From Phorcus lineatus (Eukaryota > Mollusca > Gastropoda > Trochida > Trochidae): 64,000 nt of DNA. The stretch lies in assembly GCA_921293015.1 (NCBI GenBank), contig OV121088.1, forward strand, positions 20,249,645 through 20,313,644, written 5' to 3'. Every line of letters starts with the position of its first letter. The first letter of the stretch is position 1. The translations under genes and the position numbers were made by a program. Shown one piece after another: positions 21,279-33,837 of the stretch. The notes beneath the pieces are model-generated. The model ran no database searches and was not told the DNA's origin. It saw only the letters and a list, made by a program, of their open reading frames with translations.

Positions 21279-23520
21279 AACTAATAATGAAGTGAAAAGA
21301 TAGAGTTGTAAACGTAAAAAATCAAAGAATTGTCAAGTTAACACGTCAGAGCATTGAGTTTTTCTTGACTCTCATTACGCCATCACAAAACATTACATTT
21401 GACTTCCAAATATGTACTGAAAAACCTCCAACAAAATGGCCGATACCAAATTCCTTAAGCTGATTACATGACCAGTCTTGTGACATCATGTCACACTGCA
21501 AAAGCCTATGATGTCACTGTGTTAGAATGAAAACTATCGTGGCCAAGTCTGATCCATTCATCGCTGCTTGAAGTCAAACGTTTTCCACATTAATGCAAAC
21601 AAATCATGTGATTGAGTAGTAAACTGTTTATGTAAGCGTTTAGAAGTATGTATGCCTAATGGTAATTGGTAACAGAAGGCTATCAAAAGCGCGTTTTCAT
21701 CATGTTTAGCGGTAGAGCGTAAACTCCGCACAGTGCTTTTGTGTCTCTTCTTTGCATTGAGCCTTGAGGCAGATGTATTCGCTATCTAAAAAATCGTGTA
21801 GATTTGACGATGATATAAACCAATCAAAAACAAGGATTATTAAATGTCATGGAAGAATATAAATTAAATCTATGGAACAGATTATAAATAAATTGTCTTC
21901 TTAACAGACTGTTTATGGAGAGTCAGTGATGATTTTCATGTACCTGATGATTTATGTATATATTTGATAAATTTACCATTTTACTGTCGTGCACCTCTTT
22001 ATTTCTATTCTGTAATTAAAAAAAATAAATTCTTTTAAAACATACTTTCAATCCACTCAAAAGTAGCTGTAATATTACAGGCCTATGAGTTGGTCTTATG
22101 GCTAACCTCAATATAATTTGTATTCGAGAATGGTGAAGATATCAAACATACTCTTATTTCATCGATCGTCTAAAGGAATTCATGTTTCATGTAAAGCCCG
22201 ATAAATAATCAAAACTGATGTCGGCCTCTGAAATGAGGATCTTAAATACTGAACATTGTCTCAAAGTAGTTTCAAATGACATTGCCCGATCAAACACGCT
22301 AAGGTGCATTTAAAATATTGGATCAACCTTCACATCAATCCTTCATTGACTTTATCCTAACCTGAGAGAACGAACTTGATCATGAAAACCTGCTACTTGA
22401 CCATGCAAAAGTTGATAACATTCTGACATCGTAAGTGGAATCGTACATGGAGACGAAGTGTATGAAAACAACGTAGTTAAAACCATATGATTAAATCTTC
22501 AGGAAACGGGTTCTTGACAATTTTGAAAGCGGAATAGTTTTATTTCATTGTTGGTTGCTATGCTAGCGCACACTTTTCATCGACATCGTCAGTCACTTCA
22601 GATCATAGACGTTTTCTTTTTCATTAGTAATTGGCAAGAGGATTGGCGGTACACACGTGGCCGTCAAAAATAGGTTTGTATGTTCTCTTTAGTCTCTTTA
22701 CTAATAATTTACAGCTTCATGCAGATTCTTTTGTTGAAATAATACAAAAGAGAGTGCTTCATAAATTTCATTCCACGAGGTCATAAATAATAAATTGTGG
22801 TCGTTTATAAATGTATTGATTTCAAATAATCTAAAACTATTTGCAAATAGATGTATTGATAATATAATCTATGAAGTATATCTGTAATGATTTTACAAGT
22901 TTTATTTGTATGGAACACGGATGTCTATATCTGCTGAAAGTGTGATTCCCCTCATCAACTAGTAAATGTAAGATTAATCTGGGTCCGTCTTAATCTGAAT
23001 CCACTTTTTAAAAGAATGTTAATTAGCATATCAAAATGGTTGACAACTAAAAGAAAATAAGGGGACAGGTAAGTTTCAAAGCTTGTAAGTAATAAACCGA
23101 GACTAATAAAGTGGAGGTAATTGTCCCAAATCGAAGGGGAATATTAGTTTTAGCAACCCAATTACATAATTTAATGGAGAGATCAAGATTTCATTCTCAT
23201 TATAAACTAAACCCCTTTCGCCTCTAGGTCTTGTATAGAGTGCATCAAAGAAAATTCACTTGCCGGCTAGACGTTGAAGCACACCTTGATATGTGCATTG
23301 ACGTCTAGTTATATGCTGGACTAGTTTACAAAAGCACTATGTTGAAGTGTAAAGAGATTGCTTTACAAAAGATAACTCCATAGCTTGCGATTCAACATTG
23401 AAATTGAAAGCAACATACAATGCATTCATATAAAGGCAGCTCGACAATCGCCGAAGTGCTTAAGAGCATTCAAGAGGAGGCGAAATGCATAATTTTGATT
23501 ATAACAAATTATCTGGATTC
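21279..23520. other. THOC3 intron, unassigned
   Basis: No ORF, RNA gene or strong repeat is visible. A segment at 23000-23060 (GTTAATTAGCATATCAAAATGG) loosely resembles 17500-17550 read on the other strand. Confidence 0.4.
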
Positions 23521-23917
23521 CAATCTCATTGAAATAAAATCTAACATTGCTGCACTACGTTACGCAGATTATAGATCTCACCAGACTCCCTTACTCAAGC
23601 CGTCAGGTTAACCTTTGCTTCAGTTTGACCTCTAAATCTCATTGGCTTGCCGCAGATACCTTCAGGCAATCACAATGCGCGTCTCTTGGTGGCCTTCAAA
23701 GAGATTGCAAATAAAATCGCAAGTGGAAGTTGAAACTCTTATAAATTTTTGATTTTACAGAGAACAAGTTGAAGTCATTTGCATATGTCTATTAATACCA
23801 TTACACCCAGCTGATTTGAATTATGTCAGAGGCAAACCTGACGGCTCACATAACGGAGCCTGGTGAGATCTACATGCGTAATGTAGTGGAGCATTTAGAT
23901 TTCATTTCAATGAGATT
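23521..23917. repeat. MITE-like element with ~95-bp inverted arms
   Basis: The left arm 23521-23616 and right arm 23828-23917 are inverted copies, sharing AATCTCATTGAAAT and the TGGTGAGATCTA / CTGACGGCT blocks. The ~210-bp centre has no coding potential. The short frame 23420-23611 is inside it and is not a gene. A third related arm at 25530-25615 is interrupted by the TTAA-family element. Confidence 0.7.
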
Positions 23918-25529
23918 GTCTGGATTCGCTTCACTAATAAGAATCAATAGAGCCAAAAAATGAGAAAATATACGCTTTAATTCGACTACTAGGAGACCGT
24001 TTACACCCCTGTTTTGGATAACCACCTAATGAAACTGGCGAAAATCACAAAAAATTAGACAAAATCATCGAAGCATGACCCGAAGCCACGCCCAGTGTGT
24101 GACGTGCTAGTCGTCCTCTGAACCTCCAGCCCTTTGATTTTCTTTGTATTTTTAAGCTAATTTAACAGCAAAATAGAGGCATAGCATGATCGAAAAAATA
24201 CCTAAATATGATATGTAACTGCTTCATGACATCAACTTTCCTTCTGAGTCGTCAAATCCATTTTGATTTGACAGTGTCTGTGATTTGGATGCGGTTTTCT
24301 CGGGTGGGTTTATATTAAAAAGATAAAGACCTTGGTCGGTGAGAGATCCACCACTATGGAATAACACGTAGTGTTATATCAAGTATTTATCGATATGAAG
24401 TTCTAAATTGTCTCGGAAAATTAAATTTTTTTGTAATAAACGAGAGACAGTGTAAAAAAAATGTTTAATGTTTACTGTAGACAATTTTTTTCTTTCACTT
24501 CACTTTCATGACAACTTAGTACTGTATAACTAACATATATTATATTGTTATCTAGTATAACATCTCAAACGGAGTGGCGATATCTTTGTTTGTGAATTTA
24601 TCAATCAATGACATGAAAACATACCTGGCGTAAGCAAAAGAAACATCCTTTGTAATCCTAAAGAATATTGGAACCCGTTATTCACGATGTACTTCTTTAA
24701 ATGAGTGTCATCGTCGGTAGATGTGCAAGAGCCAAATCTCCTTCTCTTAATTTATTGGTTGAATATATATTCTACAAGTTGGTTAAAAATGACTGGACAC
24801 CGTGACAATACACTAAGTAGCAGTCGAATGCCAAGAGATACGCCATTATGACAGGATATATATTCCGCTTGACGGGTCCAAGGCGTAAAAATTCAAAAGG
24901 TATAATTAGAGACCATTAAATCAAGAATTGAATGCGATAGGATAACATAACGGCCACCTAGGATAACATAACGGCCACCTGTGTGCCATAAACGAATAAG
25001 ACTAGTTAAACCAGTCTGATTGTTGTAACAACATTTGGCAGTCGTTGTAATTGATGTACACTTGCTATGGGATATAATGCGCATGGCATCACACAAAACA
25101 CCCCTTGGAACAATACAAATAATCAAATATATATTAAACATCAATTTATCGGAGGTTTGAGTTGTTTGGATGACTTTATACATTTAGACAGTGAGATTTC
25201 CCGTTGTTTTTCCATTAAGGAGGTTATACTTCCGCTGACTAGCACGTCAGGCGGTACCTGTCGCGCGGCAGGACACGCCTCAGTGACCACGGACAAGTTT
25301 AGTTCTGTTCACTGGTGCTTATTAGCTGGTGATTCGAAAAAGCCGTATTAAAGTTGTTTATCGGCTCATTTGAACATTTTAATTCAAGTTACTGGCAAAT
25401 TAGAATACATAGTTTATGAATCACAAAAGTTGCCATAGGTCATTTCAGTCGATCTTTCAGGTATGTGCGAAATAGTATTTGCCTGCACCCTAGACAACAG
25501 TGCGAACTTGCTGATTGGCTGATTTAGAT
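23918..25529. other. THOC3 intron, mostly unassigned
   Basis: A direct doublet of AGGATAACATAACGGCCACC lies at 24940-24980. No gene is supported. Confidence 0.4.
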
Positions 25530-25615
25530 TATGTCACAAGCAAACCTGACAACTCACTTAACTTGCCCTGGTGAGATTTATACCCGTAACATAGTGGAAT
25601 ATTTTAGATTTCATT

Positions 25616-27578
25616 TTAACCCTTATGATGCTGAGCACAGGATGAATTAAGCTTTGACTGCATTGATGTCCAGGCGAGATGCGACTAGCACACTTAGTTT
25701 TTCTCACGCTAGCTCATTATCGCTGAGGTACCCAGTAGCAAAGCGCGGGCAATTGTTGTAAGGCAGTAGTGTCAGTTCAACGCTAGTACTTTACATCCGG
25801 CTATCGCCAAGCTAGTGAATTTTGTTTCGTTGGTGTTCTAAATAATGCTCTAAAACATGTTCCAAAAGTTATTCAAACATTGATAATGTCTATACCGAAA
25901 ATGAGCTTTACAATCACTCGATTTTCCCCCACTCCCATGAGCTTGCCGAGCTTACTGACCCTACGCATGCTATCGTTTACTTAGATGCGTGCATTGCGAC
26001 CATATGCACAACCTCCTATTGCACGCCACATGTTCTAAACCCTTGGGCAGATTTCAATATGGGTGGGATCATTTGAAAGAGAAAGAAATTGTCTTCAATT
26101 CGATGTAAAATACATATCTGCGCTACGTGAAATTAAGATACAGCTTGTGCCGCAAAAAGATGATTTTTACATATTTTTAGTTTTACACCATTGTGCCACA
26201 CCAATTTTCTCATGATGTGCTCAATGTATTTTGACAATTTTTATATCATAACATAGAGAAAATGTTTGATCATTCATTCCATGTAAAATTTGTACATCGC
26301 AAAAAAGACACAGTAAGCGCCACACAAAAAGCTAATTCCTCTATTAAAATCATGTGAACTGAACGGCGATTTTGACATGTGCCCTTTTTTCGGTCATATT
26401 TTCTCAACAGCTTGGCGCATATTGAAATTGTTTACCTTGTGATTAAGAGGGAATAATGGTCTTCGATATGGTTAAAATATTTATATGCGCTAAATGAAAT
26501 AAAAATAGAGCAAGTGCCGCAAAAAGGAGACTTTTGTTTATTTTTTTACCATTTTTTAGCACTTTAAATCACTTAAACTTCTTGGCACATTTTGAAATTT
26601 TATATATCAAAATATAGACAAAAGGATGATCTTCATTTCCATGTAAAATTTTTATGTATACGAAAATCAGTAAAGACTCATCGCACAAACAGGCAATTTC
26701 TCTATTCATATCTTTTTAACTGAGAAGCGATTTTTCACCTGCTTTTTACACTTCCTATCCTATTAACTGCAGAGCGCATTATCAACATTTTTATATTACA
26801 ATACAGAGGAAAGGATCATCTTACATTCTATATAAAATTTGCAAATTACAATGAGACAATGGCGGAGCATTAAGTGATGTCGCAATCATCAAAATGTGTT
26901 CCCAAATACATGAGGGTACAATCTTTGAACACTATACATATTCCAAACCAAGTGGTACATATATTTATTATTTTTATATCATCTTAAAGAAAAAATAAAT
27001 ATCTCAATTTCCATACATAATTTGCACATATTTGCATTAAAATAAACCATGATGCGACAAATGTCGAGGTAAGGCAATTATCAAAGTCTGTTTTCACTAG
27101 CTATACCCATGTTTCGTTGGTAATACCTTCTGATCACAGTGCAATAGATTGTTATGTTTTTTGTCTTTGTAAAGAAGAAAATATTGCCATCAATTCCATA
27201 TATAATTTGCATGCATACAAAGCGAATTACTTGATTATAAAGACAATTTCTATTATGTGCGAGTGAATTTTTAAGGTGGGATATCACTGTGCCGTCTGCT
27301 GAGCGCGTGTGTTTGCCTGGGGCTATTAGCATATTAATATTACTGTGGGGGTCAGAACGTTATCGGGCTTTATCACTACCCTGTTTTTATTATTTATATC
27401 TTTCGTTTAGGATTGCGTATTGTAATGAAATTTATCGTGAAATATAGAGCAAGAAATTAGCTTCATTTCCGTATATAATTTGTCTATGTGCACTCAGTGA
27501 TTAAATGATTTTCTAAAGTTTGAAATAAAGACAATTTTTAAAACTGGTCAAAATAATATTTAGCAACGTAAGAGTTAA
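25616..27578 (+). mobile_element. TTAA-flanked non-autonomous DNA transposon, copy A
   Basis: The element starts TTAACCCTTA and ends with TAAGAGTTAA, so TTAA target copies flank short CCCTTA-type inverted ends, as in piggyBac (and Kolobok) elements. It splits an inverted-repeat arm: the flanks TAGATTTCAT and TGAGATCG rejoin through a single TTAA into a sequence matching 23900-23917. The inside is a degenerate tandem of ~190-200-bp modules with no ORF. Related copies are at 41976-44394 (minus), 45513-46965, 55290-57172 and 63076 onward. Confidence 0.75.
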
Positions 27579-28089
27579 TGAGATCGAGCTAAAAATGGTT
27601 AGCTTTTTTTATTTGCAATGTCCACATCCTTGTTTCCATCCCACACCGATGAGAATTTCAAATTTTGAAATTCCTAAGGTAAGGTTTTATGTTCTCCCCT
27701 GAAGACAGGTTTACTTCTGTTTCCAAGGAAATAACCGAAATAAAATGCAGAAGAAGTTGAAAACCATAATATTACGAATATTTGGAAAACTTCTGCAAAT
27801 ACAGCAGTCTCTTCGCGGAGTTACTCAGAAAAGTCATGTTTCAATTTCTATGTTACTTTTAGAATTTTAAAAGCTGATAGTGTGAGGTGAGATATAACCT
27901 TCTGCAAATACAGAGCTCTACCAGGAAGTGACAACCCAGTTGAAGCCTATAGGGAACAAATGAATGGTTCAAATTAAATCAAATATGGCTCTCCATGAAC
28001 AAGTTTCGGTTCATTGCATATTGTTTCACAAACAGTCTTTAACAAAAAAGAGTGATCATCAGTGAAATTCCTATAGACTCCCAACATAC
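27579..28089. other. THOC3 intron next to exon
   Basis: No gene is present. Bases 27700-27760 (TGTTTCCAAGGAAAT and AGAAGAAGTTGAAAAC) resemble the tandem unit at 56698-57130. Confidence 0.4.
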
Positions 28090-28190
28090 CTGAGTCAACA
28101 CTTGCAATGTCAATAACAAGATCCTCAGAGGCTGATGCCAGCAGCTTTCCATCATGACTGAAGCTAAGAGTTCTCACTGGCCAATCCAAC
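28090..28190 (-). CDS. THOC3: THOC3, internal coding exon
   Basis: The 101-nt exon lies between acceptor GGTGTTGTAG and donor GACTCAG|GTATGTTGG, both on the minus strand. It encodes LDWPVRTLSFSHDGKLLASA, then SEDLVIDIASVDS, one of the most conserved WD40 segments of THOC3. One base completes the Arg codon begun by the exon at 41167-41328, and one base is passed to the exon at 18873-19024. WD40 blades form the propeller that contacts other THO subunits. The Met at 28189 in the longer open frame is intronic, and the frame running past 28090 into GMLGVYRNF is also intronic. Confidence 0.95.
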
Positions 28191-29094
28191 CTACAACACC
28201 AAAATTATAATAAAGTTGTGTCAACATTAGTTTCAACTTGCAGTGTCTCCAATAGAGTGAAGATACCCTCAAATGGTTATTAACTAATGTCCAACCTCCA
28301 ATAGTTTATTCAAGGGTATGTTTTGTAGTAAACGCACTGAATAAGTAAAGAAATACATTAAAGGGGAACAAAGTATGTTGTTGGGGTCATATATGTCAAA
28401 CTTCATAAATGGTGTTATTTCATCAACAACTATTGGTTGTTTTTGAAAACTATCATGCTCAATGCTTATCAGTTAGCATACTGACAAGAAAGAGGAAAAA
28501 AGTCAAGATTTATGATCGCAAACTTGACCTACGCCAATGATCCAAACATGATTTTGGAAACTTATTTAGACCAGACACAACTTGAAAAATAGGTTGATAT
28601 TGCTTATTAGGTCATTCAACTTTTATATATCTAAATGGGACGCAGAATTTTGAATTCCTTTCACTGATATGGCCCTTTTAATTAGCAATAAAAAAAAACA
28701 CACAAGAAAATGCCATAATTTTGGCATTTAAGAGAAAATGATGCAACTTTAGATAGATGATCTTAACTCAACTAAGGTCATATGATATTTTGGCTCTATT
28801 TTATCCACATACAAAATTCATGAAACACACTCTGTGGCACTTTGATGTTTTACTTGAAAGCAAAATGAGAAAATTTAAAAAAATTAATTAATTTAATGTG
28901 TTTTGACACTTAGTTAACAAAAATATGGCAGTGGGTAGCAATCTCCAATAGTTAGAAGTGGCTTTGTGTTTAGTTAGATATGGTCCTCAAAATCTACATT
29001 AGTTTGGTACGAGGGCTCATCCTTGGCATAACTCTTGTGCCAAACTATTGATACTTTTTGGACTATTTCCTACACTTTGGTATATATAATTTAT
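28191..29094. other. THOC3 intron, unassigned
   Basis: This begins the 12,976-bp intron 28191-41166. It is AT-rich, with no gene and no clear repeat. Confidence 0.5.
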
Positions 29095-29420
29095 ACTTTG
29101 AATCCAAAGTAGTTGAAAACCCCAAAATAACACATCTATTCAAATCATGTAAACTGAAGTCGATTTTGATATGTGCCTTTCTTTCGCTCATATCTTCTCA
29201 ACAGCTAGGTGTATTGTCGTAGAGAGTGCCAACCAGCATAATGATTGGTATTACCATTTCACAGGTTGACGCCGGTCTAGACTAAATCCCAGGGAATTAG
29301 CTTGATGCTATAGGATCCAACCTCAGAGTTCTGGGGAGAGCATCTGATCAGACAGGAGTGGACAGAGACAGGACAAAGCTTAGTAATAGTACTGTTGGGG
29401 TAAGAACGTTATCGGGTTTC
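29095..29420 (+). repeat. TTAA-family repeat fragment
   Basis: AGTTGAAAACCCCAAAA, CATGTAAACTGAAG and AGAACGTTATCGGG are shared with copies A, B and D of the TTAA family, but the ends are missing. It is a truncated or rearranged copy. Confidence 0.5.
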
Positions 29421-29547
29421 TGTAGATACTAACACTGTTATCAAGCAAGTGACATTGGACATGATTTGAGAAGGTTGATGTACAAGGTGATTGGTTGTTG
29501 TTACAGTACAAGTTGCATAGAGGAAGCCAGAGGGAGAAAATGAGTTA

Positions 29548-29838
29548 CTATTGATTGGTTTTAATTAGATGGTGATAAGCTGATGGTAGGTAATAGCCTT
29601 GATCACGGTTCATGGAAGGATTAAACCAATAATTTTGATAACATTCCAAAAACTTTCTAATTTTGTAGTTTGAGTGGTTGGTTTCCAGGACTTTGATGTC
29701 TTTCAAAAGGATGTTGTGGCTGGGGTTGGCTTTGACATGGTCCAATATGGCTGATTTGGAGTCTTTCTTTATTACAGATGTATGATGTTCCTTGATTCTA
29801 ATCAGCAGGGGTCGGCTCAGCTCAGAATCAGTATGCAT
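29548..29838 (-). pseudogene. Penelope-like element, GIY-YIG endonuclease C-terminal fragment
   Basis: The 96-residue frame contains RIKEHHTSVIKKDSKSAILD, VLETNHSNYKIRKFLEC and ending motifs FNPSMNRDQGYYLP. These match the distal part of GIY-YIG endonuclease domains fused to Penelope-like reverse transcriptases, including the Asn/Arg 'MNRD' block. The GIY-YIG motif and the reverse transcriptase are absent, so only the 3' end of an element is present. No flanking repeats were found. Confidence 0.65.
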
Positions 29839-30179
29839 AGATGTATCGCCCCCATCAATGGGAGCTTTGGGACATACTACTCATGGCTAACCAGCCCCTA
29901 ACGAAAACATTTACTGAATTCAACCCCCCCCCCACCTTTTTTTGAAAGAGCTTTAACAGGGGACCGATAGCAAAAAAATAAAAGGGCAATAATGGAGGGG
30001 GGGGTGGGTGGGGGGGTTCAGATCACAATGCAACTTGGTAAGTAGTAATTAATCAACAGGTGCAACTATCGTTAAAACATCTGAAAGCTCTATCAGCTAG
30101 AGGGGATACGATTCTTCCTACTGGAGAGTACTGTCTTACTGGGACTGAGCATGCTCTCTAGAGTGTTTATCGAGTTGGT
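29839..30179. other. Non-coding, C-run and G-run pair
   Basis: Poly-C at about 29925-29937 and poly-G-rich DNA at 29995-30018 could pair as a weak inverted repeat. No gene is seen. Confidence 0.4.
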
Positions 30180-31252
30180 AATGTTTTATGAACGTGCTCG
30201 GTCAGTTCCAAATAGCCGTAGAGCAGATCTCTTTAATAGGCAGAGCCACAGCGTAAGCCTTTAAGGTCGCTACCGTTCTAACTTAGTGAGCCTTCAACCG
30301 ATCTGGGGGCTCACGGCCCTTATGCACGTACCTCATGCAAATGGCAGAGACTATCAACCTGGATGTTGTCTGTTTGCTCGCCGGTAAACCCTGCTTAGTA
30401 CCACTGTAGCAGCAAAATAGCTGCTTATGTTTGTGTATTTCTTTTGTTCTCTTGATGTAACAATGTAATGTTCTTCGTACATCAAGTATATGAGGAACAG
30501 ATTTATCTGTCCCCGATACCGCCGACCGTGACAACGCCTGTAGCTCTATGGGGGCCATGACATGAAAAGTGTGGTTTACTCGATCTATACGAGTCTGGCA
30601 GTCTAATGCTGACTCTGTCTTTGCGAAAAACAGTCAGCTCGGGATCCGAAGACATCGCGTGAATGTCCCCTACCCGCCTGCCAGACGTGACCGTCAGTTA
30701 AAAGGCTGTCTTCAAGGTTAGTAATTGCAAGGACAAGCTTGTGAAGTTCTGAAAATTTAGCCCAGAAAGCAAGTCCAGTACTATGGACAGATCCAATGAA
30801 GGGCTTGTCCGTTGCACAGGCGGCCGGATTCTGTCCACTCCTGCACCATCCACTGGTATGTGGAATGCCGATATTGCTGTCGATTACGCTAGACCATCGC
30901 CCAGACGTGACTGCTGGAACTCAAGAACTTCAACTAGATCTGCAGAAAAAGGATTGCCAATCCCAAAATCGCCACACCAGCGCTTATAACAGGCCCATCT
31001 GTCGTTACACTGAACATTTGTCGAATCCCTCCTTGAAGCCTGTATTGTGTATGCAATTCTTGCAGGAATACCGCTCATCTGGAGGTGATTCCGGACAGTG
31101 GCCAGGCCACCCACTGAATTCTGGGCTGTCGGTGCTAGCAACACTAACAGACGAGCAGGTTCAGAGGCACAGGCGGAAAGGCCCACAGCACTCAGGCTAG
31201 CGAATCGCAGGATGCTATGACTACCAAGTCCCTCAATCAAAAGCTCACTCAA
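30180..31252 (-). pseudogene. Tyrosine recombinase relic (DIRS-type), minus strand
   Basis: Read from 31252 downward, an N-terminal core-binding block CYKRWCGDFGIG and VLEFQQSRLGDGLA is followed, after frame changes, by KTAF and TSGRRVGDIHAM, the helix carrying the first catalytic Arg. Next comes YIKRTKEIHKHKQLF, GLPASKQTTSRLIVSAI and finally a segment ending TFIKHYQLD with the nucleophilic Tyr. These are landmarks of retroelement tyrosine recombinases (DIRS/Ngaro type), which integrate circular DNA. Stops occur within KAH* and after AIWN. It points away from the DIRS reverse transcriptase starting at 31290. Confidence 0.7.
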
Positions 31253-31483
31253 GCCTTGATATCAAGAGGTTCTTTCCAGAGACATCGTCGTGGGAACTCA
31301 AACCCCAAACCGAATCCTCAGAACAAGCCTTCGTATTCGCTACCTCAACCATCCTCTCAGGTCCGGGGCGCACATCGGGACCGTCGGGTTTTCCATCCTC
31401 CTCAACCTAAGGATCATCCAAGGCCATCAGGGAAGGATCAGACGAGGCCTTTTCGTGGATCCAAAGGTGGCTACAGGCGATAA
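31217..31483 (+). pseudogene. DIRS gag-like C-terminal basic segment
   Basis: The 88-residue frame is rich in Arg, Pro and Gln (for example GSFQRHRRGNSNPKPNPQNK) and directly precedes the reverse transcriptase region, overlapping it in another frame. A basic tail of this kind ends the gag-like protein of DIRS elements. The body of gag cannot be recognised upstream, because the minus-strand recombinase relic occupies that space. Confidence 0.45.
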
Positions 31484-32834
31484 CTGCCACGCCACTTCGT
31501 CTTCTCAGACCGAACCCTTAAGACCGCTTCCGTCCCTCGACATATCCTTGACAATTCCCTTCCCTCAGCCGACTTTCCACTCTGCAGTGGGGGGCCGTCT
31601 GGGTCGTTTCTTACGGAATTGGGAGACAGTGTCCGACGATCAGTGGATCCTGTCGATCATCGCCAGAGGCTACATCCTTCAGTGGGATCGAATTCCGCCA
31701 GTTGCCGTCCATCCTCAAGGGGAAAGATTCTTCCTTCATCTTCTTACTGCCATCGAGCAACTCTTGGAGAAGGACGCCATTACGGAGTTGGATTCCGCCG
31801 ACGTTTCGCCAGGCTTTTACTCTCCCGTTTTTCTTGTGCCAAAGAAGGACACAGTAGATATGAGAATGATTATAGATCTAAAAGTGCTTAACAAATCCTT
31901 CCTAAGCAGACCTCCCAAGTTCTCTATGGAATCCCTCAACAACATCCGCAAACTGATTCTTCCACAGTCCTTGTTTGCCAGCCTCGACTTGAAGGATGCA
32001 TACTTACACATCCCTATCCATCTCAAATCCCGGAAGTTCCTGCGTTTTGCCCTCAACAACCGCCGGTTCCAATTCAAGGTGCTTCCTTTCGGGATCTCCA
32101 TTGCCCCATGGCTGTTCACCAAAGTTACAGCCCCGGTTCTCCAGTTCCTTCACTTAAATTACGTGTTCATTCACCGGTACCTAGACGATTTTTTGCTACG
32201 TTCTCTTAAGTCGGTTCAGGCCTTCACCACGTGCGGTCGGCTAAACCTGCGCCACATTCAAACTTGGATCAACAGCTGCCGTCATCTCCCTTTGGACTCC
32301 AAGATTGTGCCTACAAACCTGGTTTGCCGGGAACTTCAGTGGTGGACCTTGCGCACGCACGTCATGTCAGGCTGCCCATTTATTCTTCCTCCGCCTCAAC
32401 ACACGATCTACACAGATGCGTCGAACGCGGGCTGGGGTGCACATTGGAATCAGCACATTTTAAGCGGGCCCTGTGGCCAATCGGATTCCCGTCTTCACAT
32501 CAATTTGCTCGAGATGAAGGCGGTGATCTTGGCTCTCTCCAACTGGAAAGCTCTACTCCATTGTTCAAGTGTTGTGATTGCAACGGACAACTCCACTGTG
32601 GTTGCGTATATCAACAAGTTAGGAGGCATGAGATCAGCTCCTCTGATGAAACTCACCAGGGATCTTTATGCTCTGGTAGACGCATGGTTCATAACTCTTC
32701 AAGCCAGGCACATTCCCGGGAAACTGAACTTCCTAGCGGACTCTCTGTCCAGGAAAAATCTGATTGTGTCCTCAGAATGGACGATCCACCCTCAAGTTTT
32801 GACCTACACCTTTTTCTATTGTCTTCACTCATAG
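31484..32834 (+). pseudogene. DIRS-type reverse transcriptase/RNase H, internally deleted
   Basis: The open frame (31290-32834) starts the domain with FHSAVGGRLGRFLRNWETVS. It carries FYSPVFLVPKKDTVDMRMII, the first catalytic Asp in SLDLKDAYLHIPIH, FRVLPFGIS-like KVLPFGISIAPW, and the catalytic box HRYLDDFLLRS. RNase H follows with YTDASNAGWGAHW, NLLEMKAVILAL, IATDNSTVVAYINKLGG and RHIPGKLNFLADSLSR. Between DDFLLRS and RELQWW about 90 residues are missing compared with family members, removing the thumb/connection. The frame stops at 32832, where an unrelated palindromic insertion begins. Confidence 0.85.
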
Positions 32835-33837
32835 CAATTTGGACCCCACCTAACTAATACTTACAAATCCTCTTCTTTTATCTATAGTGTTTTCACTTAT
32901 ATTGGCAACGTTTTTGCCTTTCATCCATATGTTCAAGTGATAACATTCTGGTCTAACTAGGCTACTTTCACAAAATTGCTTGTTTTCATTCTATATTGTG
33001 AGAACTATATACAGGTGGGTGATTATATAAAGGGGGAAATTCTGGTTAAGCCAGGCTATTTTTTCCCCACCCTTGGTATTTATTTAGAGTGGGGAAACTC
33101 TGGCCTAGCTGGGCTATTTCTTCCCCACTCTTTCCCCCCCCTGAAAATGAAGACTGAGGGTGGGGAAGAAATAGCCTAGCTAGACCAGAACTTCCCCCCT
33201 GAAAATAAATAACAAGGGTGGGGGGAAATAGCCTAGCTAGGCCAGAACTTCCCCTCTGAAAATAAATAACAAGGGTGGGTGGAAATAGCCTAGCTAGGCA
33301 GGAACTTCCCCCCTGAAAATAAATAACAAGGGTGGGGAAGAAAAAGCCTAGCTAGGCCAGACTCTCCCTCCTAATATATGAAGACTGAGGGTGGGGGAAA
33401 AATAGCCTAGCTAGGCCAGAATTTACTCACTGAAAATAAATAACAAGGGTGGGGAAGAAAAATCCTAGCTAGGCCAGACTCCCCCCGAATAGAAAGTTAA
33501 ACTAGTTAGACAAGAAAGGCAGAGAAGTTGTCAATATAAGTTAATGTCTGCACATTATTGATACAAGAACAGGATTTGTAAGTGTAAGTTAAGTGGGGTT
33601 CAAATTGACATGAATTTTGACAATAGAAAATAGCTATAGGTAGAATCAAGGGTGGGGAAAGTTTGGCCTAGGCCAGACTTTCCCCGGGGAAGATATAGCC
33701 CAGGGGGGGAAAGTTTGGCCTAGTCTAAACTTTCCCCGGGGAGAAAATAGCCTAGGCCGAACCTTCCCCGGGGAAAGTTTGGCCAAGGCTATTTTCTCCC
33801 CGGGGAAAGTTTAGACTGGGGAAGAAATGGCCTGCTA
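32835..33837. repeat. Palindrome-rich tandem array inserted in the DIRS element
   Basis: From 33140 to 33485 a unit of about 58-60 bp is repeated about six times; each carries GGTGGGGAAGAAATAGCC and the palindrome CCTAGCTAGG. Bases 33650-33830 form further palindromes around TTTCCCCGGGGAAA. The insertion separates the RNase H from its C-terminal extension, which resumes in frame at 33838 with PVPDPKALAVDALSMSW. It is likely a separate non-autonomous element. Confidence 0.65.

Noticed and set aside
27081..27332. 83-codon minus-strand ORF
   Set aside because: It lies inside copy A of the TTAA family with no conservation in copy B.
30796..31200. 134-codon plus-strand ORF as DIRS gag
   Set aside because: The opposite strand here matches the core-binding part of a tyrosine recombinase, so the plus-strand frame is better seen as its shadow.
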